A DNA stretch of 49,287 nt, from assembly GCA_964437445.1 (NCBI GenBank), contig CAYTGR010000037.1, positions 1-49,287 on the forward strand. Reading direction: 5' to 3'. The notes under the pieces were generated by a model. The model did no database searches. It was not told where the DNA came from and saw only the letters and a program-made list of their open reading frames with translations. This DNA is from CAYTGR01 sp964437445. Its GTDB lineage: Bacteria; Chloroflexota; Anaerolineae; B4-G1; SLSP01. The translations under genes and the position numbers were made by a program. The first letter of the stretch is position 1. Every line of letters begins with the position of its first letter. Shown piece after piece: positions 26,781-33,772 of this stretch.

Positions 26781-27467
26781 ATGTTGTTGGATGATCTGAA
26801 CTGGATGAACGTGGAACGTTATTTACAGAGCGATGACCGGGTGATCCTGATCACCGGGACGTGTGAACAACACGGCTATCTCAGCCTGATGACCGACATC
26901 CGTGTGCCGCTGGTGATCGCCCAGGAAGCCGCCCGCCGGGAGGGCGTGCTGATCGCGCCGCCGCTGGCCTATGGGATCTCCCCTTATTTCACCACTTACC
27001 CTGGCACGCTCAGCCTGCGTCCGGAGACTTTCCTGGCAGTGATGCGTGAACTGATCGCCGATCTGGTGGCTCAGGGCTTCCGGCGCATCCTGGTCAACAA
27101 CGGGCACGGCGGTAACACCAGCGTTCTGACCCTGCTGCTGACCGAACTGGGGGGCACCTATCCCCAGGTCCACTTTGGTTATTACCAGTGGTGGACCGAT
27201 CCGGCCGTGCTGGCCGTGGCCCAGGCGGCCGGCTTAGTCCCCCAGCACGCCAACTGGCTGGAGAACTTCCCCTTTACGCGGGTGGGGCCGGTGCCGGAGG
27301 GCGAGAAGCCGGTGGTCACGCTGCCCGCAGGGGCCAGCGCCGCTACGACCCGCGCGCAGCTCGGCGATGGGTCTTACGGCGGGCCGTACCAGGCCCCGGA
27401 TGAGGTGATGGAGCGCCTTCTCGCCGCCGCCGTGGAATCGGTGGTGGCGGCGCTGCAAGCGTTGTGA
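26781..27467 (+). CDS. Creatininase-family amidohydrolase
   Basis: The protein has the creatininase metal-binding pattern: GTCEQHGYLSLMTDI supplies Glu, His and Asp ligands, and LVNNGHGGNTSVL is the second metal-site motif. GISPYFTTYPGTLSL matches the substrate-loop segment. Members hydrolyse cyclic amides such as creatinine or formamides in cofactor biosynthesis; which one applies here cannot be told. The ATG at 26781 is favoured because GGAGAG lies just upstream. A start five codons earlier would place that site inside the gene. The LON-domain gene begins 42 bases downstream. Confidence 0.85.
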   Translation: MLLDDLNWMNVERYLQSDDRVILITGTCEQHGYLSLMTDIRVPLVIAQEAARREGVLIAPPLAYGISPYFTTYPGTLSLRPETFLAVMRELIADLVAQGFRRILVNNGHGGNTSVLTLLLTELGGTYPQVHFGYYQWWTDPAVLAVAQAAGLVPQHANWLENFPFTRVGPVPEGEKPVVTLPAGASAATTRAQLGDGSYGGPYQAPDEVMERLLAAAVESVVAALQAL

Positions 27468-27509
27468 CCGGTTGAACTAATCCTGGCCCACCGGGGTATT
27501 ACTGGTATC

Positions 27510-28163
27510 ATGCAAGAGTTGCCGTTGTTCCTGTTGCAGACCGTCCTCTTTCCAGGGGCGCCCCTGGATCTGTATGTGTTTGAGGACCGGTACAAGCAAA
27601 TGATCCGCGAGTGCGTTGACGAGCACCGGCCGTTTGGCATCGTGCTGGTTGAGCAGGGGACAGAGACCGACGACGTGCCAGATGCCATTTACACGGTGGG
27701 CTGTATGGCCCAGATCGTGCAGGTGGAACCGCTCAGTGAGGGTCGGATGAACATCGTGGTGGTGGGGACGGAGCGCTTTCGCGTCACCGCGCTCTCCTAC
27801 GAGCGCCCCTATCTGGTGGGATTGGTGGAGCTTTACCCCTTTGCCAACCCCACGCCGGCGGCTCTGACCACGGCCGTCAAACGCCTGCGACCGTGGCTGG
27901 CCCGCTACCTTAAAGCGTTGGCTACGGCCAACCGGTTCACGTTTGACCTGTCACAGCTGCCGGATGATCCGGCCGCGCTAACGTTCCTGGCGGCCTACCT
28001 GCTCCAAATCCCGCCGGAGCAGAAACAAGAGCTGCTCAGTTTGCCGAACCTCCTCGCCCTGGTACGGGATACCGAGGCGCTCTACCGCCGCGAGGTGACA
28101 CTGCTGGAAGCTCAGCAGATCCGGGGGATTCCTGAACAACAGGGACCGTTTTCGGCCAACTAA
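27510..28163 (+). CDS. LON substrate-binding domain protein
   Basis: The 217-residue protein consists of the Lon N-terminal (LON) domain alone. LPLFLLQTVLFPGAPLDLYVFEDRYKQMI is the canonical start of the domain, followed by FGIVLVEQG, VGCMAQIVQV and NIVVVGTERFRV, then a helical bundle. There is no ATPase or protease domain. Free-standing LON proteins are widespread and may present substrates or act as adaptors; the function is unproven. The stop is embedded in a hairpin shared with the convergent recJ end. Confidence 0.9.
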   Translation: MQELPLFLLQTVLFPGAPLDLYVFEDRYKQMIRECVDEHRPFGIVLVEQGTETDDVPDAIYTVGCMAQIVQVEPLSEGRMNIVVVGTERFRVTALSYERPYLVGLVELYPFANPTPAALTTAVKRLRPWLARYLKALATANRFTFDLSQLPDDPAALTFLAAYLLQIPPEQKQELLSLPNLLALVRDTEALYRREVTLLEAQQIRGIPEQQGPFSAN

Positions 28164-28190
28164 GGGGGAAGCACGGCGCTGCCCCCCCTT
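28162..28190. terminator. Hairpin between convergent LON-domain gene and recJ
   Basis: AAGGGGG (28162-28168) pairs with CCCCCTT (28184-28190). It begins within the LON-gene stop codon and ends one base before the recJ stop. Its loop is 15 bases and partly self-complementary. It probably serves both genes. Confidence 0.45.
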
Positions 28191-30512
28191 TCAGGGCCCG
28201 CGTAGTTCCTCTGCTTTAACGTTGACTACCAGGGCTGCCGCCTCGGCGGCGGCAAAATAGGCCCGGTAGGCGGCGGTCTCATCCAGTAAGGCCTGGAGCT
28301 GCGTGGCGATCCGGGGCAGTGCGGAAGTGGGCACGCCGGTGCCCGCGGCCAACATCACCTTCCCGGCTTGCTTGCCTGCGATGGTGAGGTGTCCCCGCGC
28401 GGCCAGCCATTCCAACCCCTGGCGCACGGTGCTCTCACGGTGCGCCAGCGCCGCCGCGAGTACGGACAGTTCCACTTGCCCGGCCGTGTTGGCCAGGGCG
28501 TATTTCACCAGTCCAGCCAGCCGCTTGAGGAAGCTTTCCAGGTCGGTGACGCCGGCTGGCCGGCCGAAGAGATAGACGCGCTGTGGTTGTACCGCCTGCA
28601 ACGCGGCCCGGAATTCGGCCGGACCCGGCGGGACGGTCCAGACCACCAGTGCCGGCGCCGGTTGTAAGGCCTGGCGTGGCGTCCCCGGCGGTGGACCGCT
28701 CAAATCCCCCTCCCGCCAGAGCTGGTAGGGCGGCGGCAGTTGGGCCAGCACGGTGAGCGGCTCGGCCTCCTCGCGGTAATCCGTGACCTCCAGGGCAGGG
28801 GGCGGCGGCGTGAGCACCGGGACGGCCAGCGGGCGCGCTTCCACCCATTGGACTTGCAACTCGCGCTGTCCCCGGTAATTGCTGGCCCGCACCGTGCAGG
28901 CCAGGTCAAAGCGGCCCTCCGGCAACGGCCAGGCGGCGCTCTGCCACCAGACCACGCGCTGAGTTTGCCCGGCGCTATCCTCCACTATTAACATCCGGTG
29001 CTCTTGCGTCCGTCCTAAGGCGCTGTAGCTGCGCAGTGCCAGATCGCGCACTCCCAGCGTGAGCGGCGGGTTGCCCGGCCCGAAGGGGGCCAGCCGTTCC
29101 AGATCATCCACCAGGGCCAGGGAGAGCTCGTTGAGCTTCAGGTAGCCATCCACGGCTCGTGGTGCCGGTTCGGCCAGGTCGCCGCATTGCCCGTGAACGG
29201 TGCGAGCCAACGCGCGGCGCAACTCCGGAATCCGTTCCGGGTCAATAGCCAGCCCGGCCGCCGCTTCATGGCCGCCGAAGCCCTGGAGCAGGTCGGCGTT
29301 GGCCGCGAGCGCGGCGGTGATGTCACAGCCCGGCACGGAGCGGGCTGAGCCCCGTCCTGGCTGGCCGGGCGGCGCGGCGATGAGGATCGCGGGCCGCTGG
29401 TAGCGCTCGGCCAGGCGCGCGGCGACGATGCCGACGATACCGCCGGGCCATTCCGGATGCGCCAGCACCAGGACGGGCAATTCCAGCAACGCCGGCTCCC
29501 GCTCCAATTGTGCCAGCGCTGCCTTCGTCACCTGCGCCACCAGCCATTGGCGTTGGGCGTTCAGCTTTTCCAGCTCGCCCGCTAAAATGCGGGCGCAGGC
29601 CAGGTCGGGGGTGGTGAGGAACTCCACCGCCGAGTTGGCATCACTCAACCGGCCCAGCGCGTTGAGGCGCGGCCCGAGGACGAAGCCGATGTGCTCCTCG
29701 GTCAGCTGCGCCGGCACGACCTCGGCCAGCCGGAAGAGCTCTTGCAGCCCCAGGCGCGCCGTCGTCCGCAACGCCGCCAGCCCGCGTTGGAGCAGGTAAC
29801 GCACGTCACCGGCCAGCGTAGCGACGTCGGCAACGATGCCCAGGGCGACCAGGTCCAGCAGCCGGTCGGCGGCCTCCGGGCGACCGGCCCGCGCGTAGAG
29901 CGCCGCGGCCAGCTCGTAGGCCACGCCGACGCCGGGCAGCGTGCTCAGCGGGTGGCCCTCCGGCAGCAGGTGGGGGTTGACGACGGTGTACGCTTCGGGC
30001 AGCGTCGGGGGCAGCTCATGGTGGTCGGTGATGAGGAAATCGACTCCGCGGCCGCGGGCGTAAGCGGCCGCTTCGTGGGCAGCAATGCCGGTATCGCAGG
30101 TCAACACTACCTGCGCGCCGGCATCTACCAGCTGGCTCAGCCGGGAGAGGTGGACGCCGTGGGATTCGCGTTCGCGGACCGGAATGTAGTAGGTGACGCG
30201 GCCTCCCAGGTCGCGCAGTGTCTCCACCAGCAGCGTGGTGGCGGTCTGCCCATCCACATCAAAGTCGCCCCAGATGGCGATCAATTCATTCTGGCGGAGG
30301 GCGCGTTCTAACCGTTCGGTGGCGCGCTCCAGGCCGGGCAGGTCGGTGGGCGGGGCAGGCGTGTAAGCCGCCGGGTCTAAAAAGGCGCGGGCCGCCTCTA
30401 CCGAGACGATCCCGCGCCGTACCAGCATTTTGGCTACGAGGGGGTGGCCCCCGACGGCTGCCGCCAAAGCGGGCGGCACCTGAACGGGGACGGGGTCAAG
30501 CCAGCGTCGCAT
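28191..30512 (-). CDS. recJ: Single-stranded-DNA exonuclease RecJ with long C-terminal extension
   Basis: RecJ is a 5'-3' ssDNA exonuclease used in recombination and repair. The DHH-family core has WGDFDVDGQTAT (Asp83, 85, 87), LTCDTG (Asp140) and ITDHHELP (DHH at 163-165), followed by the DHHA1 part with GGIVGIVAARL and GFGGHEAAAGLAI. An OB-like domain follows at about 430-560. At 773 residues it is about 200 longer than E. coli RecJ. The tail ends in a winged-helix-like segment (VELSVLAAALAHRESTVRQGLEWLAARGHL). The start ATG overlaps the gpmA stop as TGATG, so the two are translationally coupled. Confidence 0.93.
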   Translation of the reverse strand: MRRWLDPVPVQVPPALAAAVGGHPLVAKMLVRRGIVSVEAARAFLDPAAYTPAPPTDLPGLERATERLERALRQNELIAIWGDFDVDGQTATTLLVETLRDLGGRVTYYIPVRERESHGVHLSRLSQLVDAGAQVVLTCDTGIAAHEAAAYARGRGVDFLITDHHELPPTLPEAYTVVNPHLLPEGHPLSTLPGVGVAYELAAALYARAGRPEAADRLLDLVALGIVADVATLAGDVRYLLQRGLAALRTTARLGLQELFRLAEVVPAQLTEEHIGFVLGPRLNALGRLSDANSAVEFLTTPDLACARILAGELEKLNAQRQWLVAQVTKAALAQLEREPALLELPVLVLAHPEWPGGIVGIVAARLAERYQRPAILIAAPPGQPGRGSARSVPGCDITAALAANADLLQGFGGHEAAAGLAIDPERIPELRRALARTVHGQCGDLAEPAPRAVDGYLKLNELSLALVDDLERLAPFGPGNPPLTLGVRDLALRSYSALGRTQEHRMLIVEDSAGQTQRVVWWQSAAWPLPEGRFDLACTVRASNYRGQRELQVQWVEARPLAVPVLTPPPPALEVTDYREEAEPLTVLAQLPPPYQLWREGDLSGPPPGTPRQALQPAPALVVWTVPPGPAEFRAALQAVQPQRVYLFGRPAGVTDLESFLKRLAGLVKYALANTAGQVELSVLAAALAHRESTVRQGLEWLAARGHLTIAGKQAGKVMLAAGTGVPTSALPRIATQLQALLDETAAYRAYFAAAEAAALVVNVKAEELRGP

Positions 30513-31264
30513 CAGCCGCTTTTAGCTTTGCCCTGCGCCGCCACCGCCGCCGCGGCTTTGGCCACTGCTTCCGGATCGCCCAAATAGTAATGGGTGAGTG
30601 GTTTCAAGTCAGCATCCAGTTCGTAGACCAGGGGGATGCCGGTGGGGATATTGAGGCCGACGATTTCTTCGTCGGGGATGTTATCCAGGTATTTGACCAG
30701 CGCGCGCAAACTGTTGCCGTGCGCGACGATCAGCACCCGCTTGCCGGAGCGGATCATCGGGGCGATGGTCTCATGCCAGTAGGGAAGGAAGCGTTCTACA
30801 GTATCCTTCAGGCACTCGGTGAACGGCAGTTGCTCCGGGGTCAATTCACGATAGCGGGGATCGTGGCCGGGGAAGCGCGGATCGTCGGGCGTGAGGGCGG
30901 GCGGGCGGACATCATAGCTGCGCCGCCAGACGTGGACCTGTGCTTCGCCGAACTGGACAGCCATCTCGGCCTTGTTGAGCCCCTGGAGTGCACCGTAGTG
31001 CCGCTCATTGAGCCGCCAGGAACGGTAGACGGGGATCCACATCAGGTCCATTTCATCCAGGATGATCCAGAGCGTGCGGATGGCCCGTTTGAGAACTGAA
31101 GTGTAAGCCACGTCAAAGGTATAACCGCCCTCGCACAAGAGCTGGCCGCCCTGGTGGGCTTCCGCCACGCCTTTCTCCGAAAGATCTACATCGGTCCAGC
31201 CGGTGAAGCGGTTTTCTTTGTTCCACGTGCTTTCGCCGTGGCGAACCAATACGACTTTATACAT
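30512..31264 (-). CDS. gpmA: 2,3-bisphosphoglycerate-dependent phosphoglycerate mutase
   Basis: This glycolytic enzyme interconverts 3- and 2-phosphoglycerate. The phospho-His motif LVRHGESTWN has His9, with FTGWTDVDLSEKG after it. RRAIRTL-type contact appears as LKRAIRTLWIIL, the acid/base Glu87 lies in WRLNERHYG, and the second His is His182 in VAHGNSLRALV. At 250 residues it is normal for the family. AGGAGG precedes the ATG. It is first in an operon with recJ, coupled by a stop/start overlap. Confidence 0.96.
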   Translation of the reverse strand: MYKVVLVRHGESTWNKENRFTGWTDVDLSEKGVAEAHQGGQLLCEGGYTFDVAYTSVLKRAIRTLWIILDEMDLMWIPVYRSWRLNERHYGALQGLNKAEMAVQFGEAQVHVWRRSYDVRPPALTPDDPRFPGHDPRYRELTPEQLPFTECLKDTVERFLPYWHETIAPMIRSGKRVLIVAHGNSLRALVKYLDNIPDEEIVGLNIPTGIPLVYELDADLKPLTHYYLGDPEAVAKAAAAVAAQGKAKSG

Positions 31265-31296
31265 TGTGCTGCCTCCTGTGGGTTGATGTCAGCGCG

Positions 31297-31324
31297 ATTG
31301 TATCACGACCGGGGCGGGGGTCAA
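31297..31324 (-). promoter_or_regulatory. Promoter of gpmA-recJ
   Basis: On the minus strand, TTGACC (31324-31319), a 16-base spacer and TACAAT (31302-31297). It lies 33 bases upstream of the gpmA start. Confidence 0.7.
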
Positions 31325-31364
31325 GATCGCTACCCGGCAACTCCGCGCACCAGAACAGGCTACT

Positions 31365-31419
31365 GTAGTGACACTTTAAACGTTCAGGTGGCGTCAGGAG
31401 CGGTTGAAGCCGTCACTAC
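31365..31419. repeat. Dispersed palindromic repeat
   Basis: The ends GTAGTGAC (31365-31372) and GTCACTAC (31412-31419) are perfect inverted repeats. The inner arms (CACTTTAAACG and CGGTTGAAGCC) are decayed versions of the CGCTTCAGC / GCTGAAGCG arms of other copies. Confidence 0.6.
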
Positions 31420-31459
31420 GGACCTTGTTCTGCGCCAGCCTGGCACATTTCAAGAAAAT

Positions 31460-32283
31460 TTAGACTGCCGCCGGTAGCATCCCTGGCAGCGTTGTGCGGT
31501 AAGCCTGGCCATAAAAATGGCCCTGGACGGCATAGTAATAAGCGAGGGCAAAGATCAAACCCAGGCCGAACGTGAACGAGCTCACCAGCGAGGCCACCAT
31601 TCCGACCACGAAGGTACCTGCCCAGGCCAGCAGATAGCTCCCCAGTCCAACCTGCAACAGGCGGAAGGCTTCACGGAAGCGCAGGCCGGCCTGGATTGAG
31701 TTTTCCAGNNNNNNNNNNNNNNNNNNNNNNNNNNNNNNNNNNNNNNNNNNNNNNNNNNNNNNNNNNNNNNNNNNNNNNNNNNNNNNNNNNNNNNNNNNNN
31801 NNNNNNNNGCAACAGGCGGAAGGCTTCACGGAAGCGCAGGCCGGCCTGGATTGAGTTTTCCAGCGCGGTCAGGGTCAGCGCCGGCATCAGGATCAAGGAC
31901 ATGAAGATCCCGTACCCGATCATGGGGAGCATTCCGCAGATACCGGTGATACCCATGAGCGCGCCCATTGTATCCTCGTCCAGGTTGAACAGGCCCCCGG
32001 CGATCGCCACCAGGATCATCGGCGCGATGAAGAGCCAGATTGGGAGGCTGTAGACCAGGCTGACGACGAAGGCGCGCAACCCGTGTCCCAGCCAGCCGCC
32101 GAAATTGATCTCCGGCAGGGGTTGCGGGTCTTGCTGGATCACGCGGCGGGCGGTCTCTAAGCCCCAGCCCAGCAGATAGAGCTGCCCCACGATGGGGATT
32201 AACCCGATCAGGCCGTTGAGCAGGATTTTCTTGAGCCAGTCGGGATCGCGAAAGACAAATGCGAATGCCTGTCCGAAATCCAT
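31460..32283 (-). CDS. DUF4013 membrane protein (interrupted by an artefactual gap)
   Basis: DUF4013 family: it begins MDFGQAFAFVFRDPDWLKKILLNGLIGLIPIVG and continues with about five to six helices, including GYGIFMSLILMPALTLTALENS. The N run at 31709-31808 has identical 55-base flanks (31654-31708 and 31809-31863). Removing 155 bases joins FREAFRLL to QVGLGSYLLAW in one frame and gives 222 residues. AAGGAGGG sits before the ATG. Function unknown. It appears monocistronic. Confidence 0.88.
31709..31808. other. Artefactual assembly gap with 55-bp duplicated flanks
   Basis: Bases 31654-31708 and 31809-31863 are identical. Collapsing N plus one copy restores the DUF4013 frame. Confidence 0.95.
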
Positions 32284-32568
32284 ATTACCCTCCTTAGGTT
32301 TAGGTAAAGTAAAAATTAATGAGTGATGTGGTGAGCAGTGAGCAGGTTAACAGTTACTGCTCACGATACGCTGTTCGCATTTTCATGTCCAAACAGTCGG
32401 GGCTCGCAGTAAAGCGTTTAAGCGCCATCTGAGCGTGTACAAACACAGCCCGACAAGCTTGTCGCTTACGCAGATATATATGTATTGTAGCACCAAGTGA
32501 CGCCATCGCCAAACGGTTTTTGCCGGATACCTCGTGGCATAAGGAGGAACGTGGCAGGCCTTGCCGTC

Positions 32569-32610
32569 CACGAATAAGACACGAATGCACGAATGGGACA
32601 CGAATGGGGA
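32569..32610. repeat. CACGAAT direct repeats
   Basis: CACGAAT occurs four times in about 40 bases (CACGAATAAGA, CACGAATG, CACGAATGGGA, CACGAATGGGG). It leads directly into the GGTC heptad block. Confidence 0.6.
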
Positions 32611-32641
32611 TTCGTGGTCTGCGGTCTGTGGTCGGTGGTCA
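32611..32641. repeat. GGTC heptad repeat, second copy
   Basis: CGTGGTC, TGCGGTC, TGTGGTC and GGTGGTC follow each other and end in AAC. These are the same words as at 12062-12092 in a different order. Confidence 0.65.
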
Positions 32642-32663
32642 ACTTGAGAGGTGAGCACTGGAG

Positions 32664-32777
32664 ATGGTGAATGATCGGGTGCTCTTCGCCAAATATTCCG
32701 GTACCGAGCTCCGCCTGGATGGTGAGGAATATCTCATTCTGGAAGCTAACGACATCCTGGCTAAAGTCCAACCCTGA
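32664..32777 (+). pseudogene. groS: C-terminal remnant of GroES co-chaperonin
   Basis: The last 37 residues of a GroES are readable: NDRVLFAKYSGTELRLDGEE, then YLILEANDILAKV, ending at TGA 32775-32777. This matches the GroES C-terminal strand region closely. The mobile-loop half (about 60 residues) is absent; upstream in the same frame there is a stop within 15 bases, then repeats. No groL follows. The sequence is little decayed, so truncation looks recent or the gene was rearranged. A hairpin (32798-32833) follows. Expression as a mini-protein from the ATG at 32664 is unlikely. Confidence 0.82.
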
Positions 32778-32797
32778 TCTCTGCCCGCACTCACAGC

Positions 32798-32833
32798 CAC
32801 CACCGCGCAGGAGCATGCTCTTGCGCGGTGGTG
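32798..32833 (+). terminator. Terminator-like hairpin after the groES remnant
   Basis: CACCACCGCGCA (32798-32809) pairs perfectly with TGCGCGGTGGTG (32822-32833), and the loop contains the palindrome GAGCATGCTC. The tail CGTTTGG is only weakly T-rich. Confidence 0.6.
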
Positions 32834-32911
32834 CGTTTGGACACCACTGAATCTCAACCGCGTGCAACCTCTCCCCACCCCAGGCAATCAGGTCAACCAA
32901 AATCTACCGGA

Positions 32912-32940
32912 TTGTACTTAAAATTTGCCTGGTGTATAAT
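32912..32940 (+). promoter_or_regulatory. Promoter of the GTPase-signalling operon
   Basis: TTGTAC (32912-32917), a 17-base spacer and perfect TATAAT (32935-32940). The predicted leader is about 30 bases and contains AGGAGG (32967-32972) before the ATG at 32978. Confidence 0.8.
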
Positions 32941-32977
32941 GATTGAGGTGTTGTACTTTCTTAAACAGGAGGATAGC

Positions 32978-33763
32978 ATGTCATTCGGTAAGCCTGCTGC
33001 CCAACCACGCCCGGAAGAAAAAGTCCCTCTCACCCCTGCGTCGCCTGCGCCCGCCCCTGCTCCGACTCCCCCTGCGCCGAAACCGGCAGAGCAGGAGCCG
33101 ACTCCCAACGAGTTGGAACGCCTGCGCGAGATCCTTTACGGTAATCAGGCCCGCTCAACCGAGAAACGTCTGGAGGGATTAGAGGTGCGCCTGGAGGCGG
33201 TTCACCGCGAGCTGAGCGCCGCGGTGAGCCAGCAGGTGGGCGCCCTGGCAGATGCTTCAGCGGCGCAATTAGCAGCGCTCCGCAAAGAATTGACCGACCG
33301 GATAGAAAGGCTGGCCAACGAGCAGGCGACGCAGTTGCGGACGACGCAGCAAATGCTGGGGGACCGGCTGGACCGGCAAAGCACAGACCAGACCGCTCAG
33401 CTGCGGGCCGTGCAAAAAGAGCTCACGGAGCGCCTCATCGGGCAGGGGGATGAGCAGACCGCTCAACTGCGCGCTCTGCAAAAGGAATTCACCGAGCACC
33501 TCAGCCAGCAAGCCGTTGATTTTCTGACCCGGTTGCAAGCCATCCAGAAGGAGCTAAGCGACCGGCTGGACCGGCTGAGCGCCGATTACGCGGAGCGGAT
33601 ACGCCTCCTCCAGGCCGAAAGTCGCCAGCGCGATGACGCCCTGCGCCAGGAACTATTGGCGCTGGCAGCCACGTTGGATGAAAAAAAGACCTCCCGGCAG
33701 GACCTCGGATTGATGCTGGTGGAGCTGGGTCAGCGGCTGCGCAGCGGAGAGCCCTCTGGCTAA
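32978..33763 (+). CDS. Coiled-coil protein with Pro-rich N-terminus (first gene of GTPase operon)
   Basis: The 261-residue cytoplasmic protein has residues 1-45 rich in Pro and Ala (LTPASPAPAPAPTPPAPKP), then NELERLREILYGNQ, a short motif with a counterpart in the next protein (LLSLQNILLAHERERLQRLE). After that come about 200 residues of heptad-rich coiled coil with internal repeats around TAQLRAVQKELTERL. It has no membrane segment or catalytic motif. The start at 32978 is set by AGGAGG five bases upstream; the frame continues upstream to 32828 without support. It is followed after 9 bases by the envelope protein gene. It is probably a scaffold partner of that protein or of the GTPase, which is inference. 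Confidence 0.85.
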   Translation: MSFGKPAAQPRPEEKVPLTPASPAPAPAPTPPAPKPAEQEPTPNELERLREILYGNQARSTEKRLEGLEVRLEAVHRELSAAVSQQVGALADASAAQLAALRKELTDRIERLANEQATQLRTTQQMLGDRLDRQSTDQTAQLRAVQKELTERLIGQGDEQTAQLRALQKEFTEHLSQQAVDFLTRLQAIQKELSDRLDRLSADYAERIRLLQAESRQRDDALRQELLALAATLDEKKTSRQDLGLMLVELGQRLRSGEPSG

Positions 33764-33772
33764 GACCTGCCT

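Larger units (their letters stand above)
32284..32663. other. Intergenic region upstream of DUF4013 with several repeats
   Basis: No gene is supported in these 380 bases. It holds the 9-bp inverted repeat GTGAGCAGT/ACTGCTCAC (32331-32339, 32356-32364), the perfect 14-base palindrome CGACAAGCTTGTCG (32451-32464), an AT-alternating patch (32471-32484), a CACGAAT-based repeat (32569-32610) and the GGTC heptad repeat (32611-32641). It ends against a groES remnant. Confidence 0.6.

Noticed and set aside
32664..32777. Functional mini-GroES
   Set aside because: Only the C-terminal third is present and the mobile loop that binds GroEL is missing.
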